From: Actinomycetota bacterium | GTDB lineage: Bacteria; Actinomycetota; Acidimicrobiia; Acidimicrobiales; Ilumatobacteraceae | Reading direction: 5' to 3' | Length of the DNA stretch: 32,246 nucleotides | Assembly (NCBI GenBank): GCA_029978335.1 | Contig: JAPOJQ010000017.1 | Location: forward strand, 1-32,246 | Shown: piece by piece, positions 17,275 to 24,141 of the stretch | Layout of the letters: the number at the start of each line of letters is the position of its first letter | How positions within the stretch are numbered: the first letter of the stretch is position 1 | The notes under the pieces: model-generated | Database searches by the model: none | What the model was told of the DNA's origin: nothing | Seen by the model: only the letters and a program-made list of their open reading frames with translations | Position numbers and translations under genes: made by a program

Positions 17275-17298
17275 CTCAACATCACCTTCATTGTTGAG
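17275..17298. terminator. Inverted repeat after parB
   Basis: CTCAACA (17275-17281) and TGTTGAG (17292-17298) form a 7-bp stem with a 10-base loop immediately after the parB stop. No U-run follows, so termination is uncertain; its position between convergent genes (parB and cwlM) fits. Confidence 0.3.
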
Positions 17299-17332
17299 AC
17301 TCTCCGGTGGAACGTGAGGGTTACACACACAC

Positions 17333-17353
17333 GGTGGACAAGCCTGTGGATAA
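17333..17353 (-). promoter_or_regulatory. Pair of DnaA boxes between parB and cwlM
   Basis: On the minus strand a perfect consensus TTATCCACA (17353-17345) is followed after three bases by TTGTCCACC (17341-17333). Both point the same way. They lie in a 97-base convergent intergenic region about 7 kb from the predicted oriC. They could titrate DnaA or be a remnant origin element. Confidence 0.6.
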
Positions 17354-17369
17354 CTCTGGTCGATGGGGG

Positions 17370-18344
17370 CTAATCAGCCTGCGGGCCGAGCGGCGAGCGC
17401 ACCCATCGCTCGACGGCAACCACCACTGACCGCACGATGGCCGGTGTCTCGGTGACCACCAAGTGGGCAGGGCCCATACGCCACAGGACTGCGGGCATCC
17501 GCGTCTCGCGCAGAATCGGCAAACGGGTACCAACCCGCACCACCTCATCGCGCCGCCACAGGCGGGGTGCGTTGTTGCCGAGCTGCTCAGAGAGCAAGCG
17601 CCCGCCCGTTGACTCGAAGCCGGGCACGCAATAGTGGTGCAGCGTTGCAGCATGCTCATCAATCGCTTCAAACCCGAGGTACGCATGGGCTCGGTATCGA
17701 TTCGCAAGGGCAGCATGCGCAGATGCATCAGCGCCGTTCACGGTGATCGCAGACGCCGAATGTTGACGCAACGCCATCTGCACCTGGCGTGCCAAGGCGC
17801 CGAGCCCACCAAACTCGCCAATCACCACACGCAAATGACCAAGGCTTCGATTTCCGGTGGTGAACTGCTCGGCCTCACGAACCATCACCACCCCGGGCCC
17901 TGAGCCACTTTGCCGAGTCAGGGTCAACAAGGTTCGGATGGTGTCATGCCCGCACACGCCATCGTCGGGAAGGCCCGAATTTCGTTGGAAATCACGAAGC
18001 GCCGCGACCGTATCGGGGCCGTAGATCCCGTCGACTCGACCGCAGTCAAAGCCGAGGCGGGCCAATGTTGCCTGCAACTCAGCAACATCGTCGCCGCGCA
18101 TGTTGGGCGCCGTGTGGGTGATGAGCCGATCACCGAGGGTCCATCCAGCCTCGACCAGCGACGTCCACGTCGCCGAATCACAGAGGCCGGTAACCGCGAG
18201 GCCGCGGCCATCTTGGAACCGTCGAACGGCCTCTTCGGTTGACTCCCCGAACCAGCCGTGCTCGGTGGCACGGATCGAGAATCCGGCACGGATGAGGCGC
18301 CGTTGCAGGTCTCGGACCGCTTCACCGCGGTCACCCGACCTCAG
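17370..18344 (-). CDS. cwlM: CwlM-like protein: two peptidoglycan-binding domains plus degenerate amidase_3 domain, CTG start
   Basis: At the cwlM position after trxA. Translated from CTG at 18344 (overlapping the trxA stop as CTGA) it gives 324 aa. The first peptidoglycan-binding domain (about 2-63) starts RSGDRGEAVRDLQRRL; the second (about 82-142) has RGDDVAELQATLARLGFD and GIYGPDTVAALRDFQ. An amidase_3-like domain follows, but I see no D-P-G-H-G-G and no H in the S-x-H position, so the zinc ligands seem lost. No ATG, GTG or TTG lies in frame between 18440 and 18102; the first is ATG at 18101, inside the second domain start. In mycobacteria CwlM is a cytoplasmic, kinase-regulated activator of MurA rather than a hydrolase, and its Thr-containing C-terminal tail is not apparent here. 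Function by analogy. Confidence 0.8.
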   Translation of the reverse strand: MRSGDRGEAVRDLQRRLIRAGFSIRATEHGWFGESTEEAVRRFQDGRGLAVTGLCDSATWTSLVEAGWTLGDRLITHTAPNMRGDDVAELQATLARLGFDCGRVDGIYGPDTVAALRDFQRNSGLPDDGVCGHDTIRTLLTLTRQSGSGPGVVMVREAEQFTTGNRSLGHLRVVIGEFGGLGALARQVQMALRQHSASAITVNGADASAHAALANRYRAHAYLGFEAIDEHAATLHHYCVPGFESTGGRLLSEQLGNNAPRLWRRDEVVRVGTRLPILRETRMPAVLWRMGPAHLVVTETPAIVRSVVVAVERWVRSPLGPQAD

Positions 18345-18673
18345 TGGGAGTTGTTGAGGAATTTGCCGAACTCCTCGACGAGGGCCGACTTGCTCTTTGC
18401 TCCCACGACCTTGTGCACCGGCTGACCTTCGGCGAACACGATCATCGTGGGAATGCTCATCACTTGGTAGCGCATGGCGATATCGGGGTTCTCGTCGACG
18501 TTGAGCTTGGCGATCGTCATTTCGCCCTGATGCTCGGCGGCGATTTCATCAAGAATCGGCGCCACCATCTTGCACGGCCCGCACCATTCAGCCCAGAAGT
18601 CGACCACGACAGGAACGGCTGATGAGCCGATCGCTTCGTCGAACGTACTGGTGGTGAGTTGGATCGATCCCAT
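18341..18673 (-). CDS. trxA: Thioredoxin
   Basis: Thioredoxin of 110 aa with the redox motif WCGPCK in VVVDFWAEWCGPCKMVAP and the cis-proline loop SIPTMIVF. It reduces protein disulfides and is itself reduced by the TrxB encoded 56 bases upstream. The ATG at 18673 has AGGGAG five bases upstream; a longer frame to 18733 overlaps trxB and adds non-thioredoxin residues. Its stop overlaps the CTG start proposed for cwlM. Confidence 0.97.
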   Translation of the reverse strand: MGSIQLTTSTFDEAIGSSAVPVVVDFWAEWCGPCKMVAPILDEIAAEHQGEMTIAKLNVDENPDIAMRYQVMSIPTMIVFAEGQPVHKVVGAKSKSALVEEFGKFLNNSH

Positions 18674-18729
18674 CGCTGCTCCCTTAGGCGTCACACACGT
18701 TGATGCGCTAGCGAGACTACCCCCGCAGA

Positions 18730-19683
18730 TCAACCGTGTTGGGTCTCAAGCCACCGCTCGGTGTCGATCGCAGCCATACAGCCCGAACCAGCAGCGGTGA
18801 TCGCTTGACGGTAGGTGTGATCCTGCACATCACCGCAGGCAAAGACGCCTTCGATATTGGTGCGCGTCGAACCGGGGACCGTCATGAGATAGCCGGTGTC
18901 GTCCATGTCGAGGATGCCCGAGAACAGGTCGGTGTTCGGTCGATGACCAATGGCGATGAAGAGACCGGTCACCGGCAGGGTCGATACCGAGCCGTTTACC
19001 GTGTCGGTTAACTCAATTCCCTCAACCTTTTGGTCGCCATGAATGGCTGACACGGTTGCGTTCCAGATGATCTCAATCTTCGGATTGGAGAACGCCCGTT
19101 CCTGCATGATCTTCGATGCACGGAACTCACCACGGCGATGGATGATCGTGACCTTCTCGGCGAACTTGGTGAGGAAGGTGGCTTCCTCGATTGCCGAGTC
19201 ACCGCCGCCGACGACGGCAATGTGATGACCTCGGAAGAAGAAACCGTCGCACGTGGCACATGTCGAAAGTCCATGGCCGATGAGGCGCTGCTCCTCTGGA
19301 AGCCCGAGCATCAACGAGCGGGCACCGGTGGACACGATGATCGAATCGGCGGTGTACGCATCGTCGCGAATCCACACGCGGAACGGACGGGCGGAGAAAT
19401 CAACTCGCGTCACCTTCTCGGTGAGGAACCGGGCACCGAAGCGCTCTGCCTGGGAGCGGAAGTTCCCCATGAGTTCTGGGCCCATGATGCCTTGTGGGAA
19501 GCCGGGGAAGTTCTCCACCTCGGTCGTCAGCATCAACTGTCCACCCGGTTGATCACTGGTCGACGATGGCTCCCCCTCGATGACGAGCGGGGCAAGGCTG
19601 GCTCGTGCGGTGTAGATCGCAGCGGTCAGTCCCGCTGGACCCGATCCGATGATGATGACGCGTTCGTGCTGGGGGGCGCTCAT
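18730..19683 (-). CDS. trxB: Thioredoxin reductase
   Basis: NADPH-dependent thioredoxin reductase, 317 aa. The FAD-binding GSGPAGLTAAIYTAR is at the N-terminus, the redox-active disulfide is CATCDGFF, the NADPH site is VVGGGDSAIEEA with the HRR phosphate-binding motif, and the C-terminal FAD motif is GVFACGDVQDHTYRQAITAAGSG. Length and order match the low-molecular-weight bacterial enzyme. It forms a redox pair with trxA and keeps the trxB-trxA-cwlM order of Actinobacteria. Confidence 0.97.
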   Translation of the reverse strand: MSAPQHERVIIIGSGPAGLTAAIYTARASLAPLVIEGEPSSTSDQPGGQLMLTTEVENFPGFPQGIMGPELMGNFRSQAERFGARFLTEKVTRVDFSARPFRVWIRDDAYTADSIIVSTGARSLMLGLPEEQRLIGHGLSTCATCDGFFFRGHHIAVVGGGDSAIEEATFLTKFAEKVTIIHRRGEFRASKIMQERAFSNPKIEIIWNATVSAIHGDQKVEGIELTDTVNGSVSTLPVTGLFIAIGHRPNTDLFSGILDMDDTGYLMTVPGSTRTNIEGVFACGDVQDHTYRQAITAAGSGCMAAIDTERWLETQHG

Positions 19684-19723
19684 GAGGTTCGATCCTTTGT
19701 CCGAGGTGATCTTTGGTCGTCGA

Positions 19724-20056
19724 TCATTCGCCGCCGCGACGACGCATGCACATGCCGCCGCCGAGCAACATCACACCACCGACCACGAGGTAACTGATGT
19801 ACACCGAACGGCTGTGTCCGGTGCCGGTATTGCCGGTGAACAAACTCACCAACGATTGCAACCCGCGGGTGACCATGATCATGCCCACGATGGCAAGCGA
19901 AATGCCGAGCAGCAGACCGATGAGCCCAAAGACGAGGCCACGGACAACCAACACCACGTTGTTGGTGACTCGATCGCGAACAACACCAACCACTCGATCG
20001 ATGCGATCGACGGTGTCGGTGGGCCAGGAATCGTCGGTGAATGGATTACCGATCAT
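19724..20056 (-). CDS. Small two-pass membrane protein, unknown function
   Basis: A 110-residue protein with two clear membrane segments: LVVRGLVFGLIGLLLGISLAIVGMIMV and YISYLVVGGVMLLGGGMCM. The N-terminal 30 residues are polar, and the C-terminus ends in RRRGGE. I do not recognise a named family; similar small membrane proteins occur near trxB in Actinobacteria. ATG at 20056 is preferred because TACAGT lies exactly six bases upstream, which suggests a leaderless transcript; a start at 20092 would place that hexamer in the coding region. Confidence 0.75.
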   Translation of the reverse strand: MIGNPFTDDSWPTDTVDRIDRVVGVVRDRVTNNVVLVVRGLVFGLIGLLLGISLAIVGMIMVTRGLQSLVSLFTGNTGTGHSRSVYISYLVVGGVMLLGGGMCMRRRGGE

Positions 20057-20062
20057 GCGGCG

Positions 20063-20068
20063 ACTGTA
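20063..20068 (-). promoter_or_regulatory. -10 element TACAGT (leaderless start)
   Basis: TACAGT ends six bases before the ATG of the small membrane protein gene. With transcription beginning about 7 bases after a -10 hexamer, the mRNA would start at the AUG itself. Confidence 0.45.
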
Positions 20069-20125
20069 GCGGCCGACACACGGTGGTGGCACCGGCCAGA
20101 TGCACCGTTGGCACCGCTCGCGTGG

Positions 20126-20866
20126 TTATGGCGTTACCGTCGTCTGGACGACCGTGCGGCAATCGTCAAGAGCGAGCGCGGTATAGGTGCCCATGGCGAG
20201 ATCACGAAAGAGCACCACGTTCACACCGTCGTAGGTGGCTCGTCCAACGGCACCACCCCCGATCATTACGCATGATGTGTCGGGCGGCTCAGCGTCACCG
20301 GTCGCCACACGCTCCGCCAGCAGATCGATGAGCTCGACCAGTTCGGTGGTGGTTGCAAGGATCGGCATGTCGTCGCCGAGGTACGACGAGGTGATGAGTG
20401 GTTCCGCTGCCGGTTCCTCGTTTGCGGGCTCCTCCGCAGTTGCTGAGTAGGCCTTGTCAGCAGCGTCGTTCTCGTCGGACGCCATCACTGACATCGACTC
20501 CTCGGCGATGCCGTATTGGTCGTCAGCGCCTGCGGCGGGCTCCTCGACTCGGTCGTTGTCGGTCGCCTCTATCGATGCTTCCATCATCGTTGCCGCCTCA
20601 TCACCACCCGATCGTGAGGTGATGACGCCAATTGACACGACGACCACGACGGCCGCAGCAGCTGACAGCGAAGAGGCCACTCGGATTCGGCGTCGTGATG
20701 GCGCTGCGGTGAACGGAACCACAGCGGTGTCGCCACCGACGGCGTCGAGCGCGGCTGCAACGGCACGAGCCCGCGCAGCGGCGTCGACCGCTACGGCGCT
20801 GCGCAGTGCGGCGCGCACCTGGTGGTCGAGTTCGACCATGTCGTCGGGTTCCATCTCGTCACTCAT
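20126..20866 (-). CDS. Putative anti-sigma factor (single-pass membrane protein)
   Basis: A 246-residue protein whose ATG overlaps the sigma factor stop (ATGA), the coupling typical of sigma/anti-sigma pairs. The N-terminal 60 residues are cytoplasmic and mostly helical (DHQVRAALRSAVAVDAAARARAVAAAL), followed by one membrane segment (VASSLSAAAAVVVVVSIGVIT) and an acidic, Ala/Glu/Asp-rich extracytoplasmic region. The end of this region has two cysteines (DTSCVMIGG and LDDCRTVV) that could form a disulfide. No H-x3-C-x2-C zinc anti-sigma motif is present. The position matches the anti-SigM factor RsmA (Rv3912) of M. tuberculosis. Role by context. Confidence 0.7.
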   Translation of the reverse strand: MSDEMEPDDMVELDHQVRAALRSAVAVDAAARARAVAAALDAVGGDTAVVPFTAAPSRRRIRVASSLSAAAAVVVVVSIGVITSRSGGDEAATMMEASIEATDNDRVEEPAAGADDQYGIAEESMSVMASDENDAADKAYSATAEEPANEEPAAEPLITSSYLGDDMPILATTTELVELIDLLAERVATGDAEPPDTSCVMIGGGAVGRATYDGVNVVLFRDLAMGTYTALALDDCRTVVQTTVTP

Positions 20867-21486
20867 CCGGGCTCAACATTCGTTCCCAAAGTATTTGGAC
20901 GTCCCTCGGTGCCGGATTGGTTCCCACCGAGGTGCTGATTGAGCAATGCCCGCCCGCGGGAGATACGCGATTTGACCGTTCCCACCGCAATACCTTCCAG
21001 TTCTGCGATCTCGACGTAGTCAAGATCTGCGACGTCGCGCATCACCACGGCACGGGCGAACTCTGGAGGCAGTACAGCAAGTGCTGCTGCAATCTCGCCG
21101 CGCACTTCGGCCGCTTCCACGGCATGAACGATGGAGCGCTCAGCGTCGTGATCGATTGGCCCGTCGTCAACCGATGCGTCGTCACGAATGGTGGTCAATG
21201 CGGGGCGTCGACGCTCACGACGAAGGTGATCTAACGCCGTGGTGACCGCAATGCGATGACACCAGGTCGACAGTGCAGATCGGCCGTCGAAACCAGCAAT
21301 GCCGCGCGCGATGCGGATCATTGCTTCTTGAGCGCAGTCTTCAGCAGCAGGCCGTTGATGGACCATGCGGACACACACCAACAGCACCCGGTCGTACTGC
21401 TCGTGGAGCACGATGCCGAGTGCCTCACGGTCACCCGACTGAGCCGCTCGGAGTACTTCAGCGTCGCTCAGCTGTCGGCGGACCAT
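20863..21486 (-). CDS. ECF-type RNA polymerase sigma factor (SigM-like)
   Basis: An extracytoplasmic-function sigma factor of 207 aa. Region 2 spans about residues 23-92: DRVLLVCVRMVHQRPAAEDCAQEAMIRIARGIAGF followed by ALSTWCHRIAVTTALDHLRR, which binds the -10 element and core polymerase. Region 4 spans about 130-185: LAVLPPEFARAVVMRDVADLDYVEIAELEGIAVGTVKSRISRGRALL, with a clear helix-turn-helix for -35 recognition. The gene overlaps the upstream kinase by 19 bases and the downstream anti-sigma gene by 4 bases, so all three are probably coexpressed. Position corresponds to sigM of M. tuberculosis. Confidence 0.93.
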   Translation of the reverse strand: MVRRQLSDAEVLRAAQSGDREALGIVLHEQYDRVLLVCVRMVHQRPAAEDCAQEAMIRIARGIAGFDGRSALSTWCHRIAVTTALDHLRRERRRPALTTIRDDASVDDGPIDHDAERSIVHAVEAAEVRGEIAAALAVLPPEFARAVVMRDVADLDYVEIAELEGIAVGTVKSRISRGRALLNQHLGGNQSGTEGRPNTLGTNVEPG

Positions 21487-23210
21487 GTGATCTCACCGAT
21501 CCGACCCCGGTAGGGATTCGTCGACGAGCATGCGTCATCAGGGCCGAGCTCGGTGAGCCAGATGAGCAGATGTGTTGATGGCACGGCGACATTGACGGTG
21601 ATGAGCTTGGCCTCGGTGTCATACAACGTGGTGCCGTTGCTGCGCCAGGTGTCGAAGGTGAGCGGCGGTGTGGCGCCATCGGTGGAGAGCACGTCTACTT
21701 GGAAGGGGGCGTTGAGGCTCTCAAAGCTGATGGTTCCCGTCGTCAACGCCGGCAAGGTGACGATCAGCCCCACGCCTTCTTTCGGCCCCATGTATTGGTC
21801 CAGATAGCACTCGGTTGACCATGCCGTGTCCCGACTGCCGTCGGCGATCGCGAGAGCAGCCTGGGAGTCGTTCTCCGAGCCGTTGTCGCCAAAGGGGTCC
21901 CATGCCGTCACGACGATGCTGCCAAGTGTTGCCGCAGGCTGTTCCGCGTCGGCGAAGTCTGCTTCCGAGTCGGGCAGGTTCAATGGCGTGTCGGCATCGG
22001 GAATGGTGGCGATTGCGGCGGTCACTTCGGGAAGTGGGTTGACCTGCTCCGACCCACCCGAGTCCCGGTTCCACACCATGAGCGCAGTGAGCAGCACGGC
22101 AAGCACGGCAACAGCTGCGGCCACTGCCGCCGGTGGGGAGCCAAACCGCCGCGACGAAATGGCGTTCGTGTGATCTTCGGCATTGAAGAGTTCAGCTGGG
22201 CTCGCGGTTGAAGGCTGCCCGGGGATTGATGGGGATGCTTCGATCGTGGTGACAGGGGAGCGGTCGAGCCGCCCTGATTCATCGGGGCGAACCGCGCGCG
22301 TACGAACCGGTGGAGGTTCGGCTGGTGTGCCATCGATGTGTGGCGGTGTCGTATCGACCGCCATCAGTTCTGCCCGCAGATCAGCTCCGGTCGCTGGCCG
22401 ATGGACTGGATTGCGCGCCAGTGTGCGGTGGATCAGATTCACCAACCCAATCGGAAGCGTCGGTCGCAGATGTGCGAGGTCGGTGGGGTCGCGTTGTAAG
22501 CGGGCGAGTGCTGTATCTGCGTCGGACTGGCCGAGGAACGGCACGCGGCCAGCGAGGCATTCGTAGAGCACCAGCGCGAGCGAGTACAGATCAGCGCGAC
22601 CGTCGAGTTTTGCGCCACGAACCTGTTCCGGCGACAGGTACTTAGCGGTACCCATCATCACGTTGTCGCTGGTGAGGTCCCGGTCGCCGCCGTCGAGGCC
22701 TTTCGCGATGCCGAAGTCGGTGAGCAGCACTCGCCCGTCGTCGGTAACCAGAATGTTCCCGGGCTTGACGTCGCGATGGACAAAGCCGGCCCTGTGCGCA
22801 GCATCGAGTGCCGCGGACACCGACGCGCCGATGTGAATGGTGAGCTCGGGACCGAGTCGCTTCTGACTGTCGAGCAACTGGCGAAGACTCCGCCCTTCGA
22901 TCAGTTGCATCACGACTGCTTGGCGGCCATCGTGCTCGACGACGTCGTAGACGGCGACGATGTTCGAGTGGTGCAACTGTGCGACAGCGATCGCTTCACG
23001 TCGGAACCGCTCAGCGACGACTGGATCGGTCGCAAGGTTGGGTTTCAACCATTTGACGGCGACGCGACGTCCGAGCTGTTCGTCGAGGGCGACCCATACC
23101 TCTGCCATACCTCCTTGACCGATACGCCGCTCGAGGCGATAACGGCCAGCAAGCAGCGGTGCTGCTTGGACGGGGCTATCGGCCGATGACGAGAAGTCGG
23201 AAGGAGACAT
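21468..23210 (-). CDS. Membrane Ser/Thr protein kinase with extracellular discoidin-like domain
   Basis: A 580-residue PknB-type kinase. The glycine loop is GQGGMAEV (31-38), the ATP lysine is K53 in VAVKW, the catalytic loop is HRDVKPGN (145-152), the metal-binding DFG is at 165-167, and the activation segment ends in GTAKYLSPEQ, so all catalytic residues are intact. A Pro/Ser/Thr linker leads to one membrane segment (about 361-380). The extracellular C-terminus (VTAWDPFGDNGSENDSQAAL, then DTAWSTECYLDQY) resembles the beta-sandwich domain at the end of Rv3910 (MurJ/pseudokinase) of M. tuberculosis. Here it sits at the Rv3910 locus but has an active kinase and no MurJ part. ATG at 23210 is preferred; TAGCGT lies 11 bases upstream. 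Confidence 0.93.
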   Translation of the reverse strand: MSPSDFSSSADSPVQAAPLLAGRYRLERRIGQGGMAEVWVALDEQLGRRVAVKWLKPNLATDPVVAERFRREAIAVAQLHHSNIVAVYDVVEHDGRQAVVMQLIEGRSLRQLLDSQKRLGPELTIHIGASVSAALDAAHRAGFVHRDVKPGNILVTDDGRVLLTDFGIAKGLDGGDRDLTSDNVMMGTAKYLSPEQVRGAKLDGRADLYSLALVLYECLAGRVPFLGQSDADTALARLQRDPTDLAHLRPTLPIGLVNLIHRTLARNPVHRPATGADLRAELMAVDTTPPHIDGTPAEPPPVRTRAVRPDESGRLDRSPVTTIEASPSIPGQPSTASPAELFNAEDHTNAISSRRFGSPPAAVAAAVAVLAVLLTALMVWNRDSGGSEQVNPLPEVTAAIATIPDADTPLNLPDSEADFADAEQPAATLGSIVVTAWDPFGDNGSENDSQAALAIADGSRDTAWSTECYLDQYMGPKEGVGLIVTLPALTTGTISFESLNAPFQVDVLSTDGATPPLTFDTWRSNGTTLYDTEAKLITVNVAVPSTHLLIWLTELGPDDACSSTNPYRGRIGEITWSADS

Positions 23211-23270
23211 GATCGTCTCGCACGCTAGTTGCGTGGCCCGCCGCGAACGGGTCAATCAATCGGCAGGCAC

Positions 23271-24131
23271 TTACGCACGTCGTTGGTAGGCGACGCCGAT
23301 CGTTCCCATGCCGGCATGTGTGCCGATCACCGGTCCAATGTGCCCGACGACGATGTCGTCGAGTGAGGGCACCGCGGCACGCAACATGTCGACGAACTGA
23401 TCGACATCAGCGCACTCGGCGTGGAGGACCGCAAGCCCTTCGATGCGATCGGCATCAGCAGCAACTTGGTCGACGATGAAGGCCAACGCGCGCGAACGAG
23501 TGCGTTGTTTGCCTGCCTGCTCAACGACGCCATCGATCACTTCGATAATTGGCTTGATCGATAATGCCGTGGCGAGCAGAGCCTTGGCACCGCCGATGCG
23601 TCCTCCCTTACGAAGGTTGTCGAGGGTGTCGAGCGCGCCGATCACACGCGTGCGCGATGCCATGTCGGTGACGGCGGCAACAATGTCGGCAGCACTGGTT
23701 CCCGCTTCGGCGGCGCGTGCGGCCGCAAGGACCATCGTGCCGAGGCCGAGCGTGACGCTGCGTGAATCGACGACGTGAACTCGAACACTCTCCGCCACAT
23801 CGCGAGCGGCGAGTTCAGCACTTTGAATCGTCGCGGAAAGTGCACCCGAGAGCGAGACCACGACGATGTCGTCAGCGCCCTCGAGGGCCATCTGTCGGAA
23901 CACCTGCTCGAACTGTCCGGGAGCGGGCGCTGCGGTTGACGGGAGTTCGTCGTTTGCCGCGCACCGGCGCCAGAAGTCGGCGACGGTGAGCTGCTCACGG
24001 TCGATCAACTCCTCGTCACCGAACCGGATGCTGAGCGGCACCACACCGATGGCGTGACGCTGCACAAGGTCATCGGGTAGGTCACATGCGCTGTCGGTGA
24101 CGATGCGGACACGGCGGGACGGTTCGCTCAC
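23271..24131 (-). CDS. DegV family fatty-acid-binding protein
   Basis: DegV protein of 286 aa. The start VRIVTDSACDLPDDLVQRH, the VVPLSIRFGDEELIDREQLT block, TAAPAPGQFEQVF, VVVSLSGALSATIQSA and VHVVDSRSVTLGLG are family signatures. DegV (FakB) proteins bind a fatty acid and present it to a kinase (FakA) for phosphorylation. No fakA gene is visible here, so a partner would lie elsewhere. The GTG at 24131 has AGGA eight bases upstream; longer versions of the frame run into the preceding gene. The end has HIGPVIGTHAGMGTIGVAY as usual. It separates the kinase gene from DUF6049, where MurJ would be expected. Confidence 0.93.
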   Translation of the reverse strand: MSEPSRRVRIVTDSACDLPDDLVQRHAIGVVPLSIRFGDEELIDREQLTVADFWRRCAANDELPSTAAPAPGQFEQVFRQMALEGADDIVVVSLSGALSATIQSAELAARDVAESVRVHVVDSRSVTLGLGTMVLAAARAAEAGTSAADIVAAVTDMASRTRVIGALDTLDNLRKGGRIGGAKALLATALSIKPIIEVIDGVVEQAGKQRTRSRALAFIVDQVAADADRIEGLAVLHAECADVDQFVDMLRAAVPSLDDIVVGHIGPVIGTHAGMGTIGVAYQRRA

Positions 24132-24141
24132 CCCGGTGATC

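Noticed and set aside
22750-22762. TTCCCGGG-containing sequence in the kinase gene
   Set aside because: Only one half of the parS-like site is present; the other half does not match.
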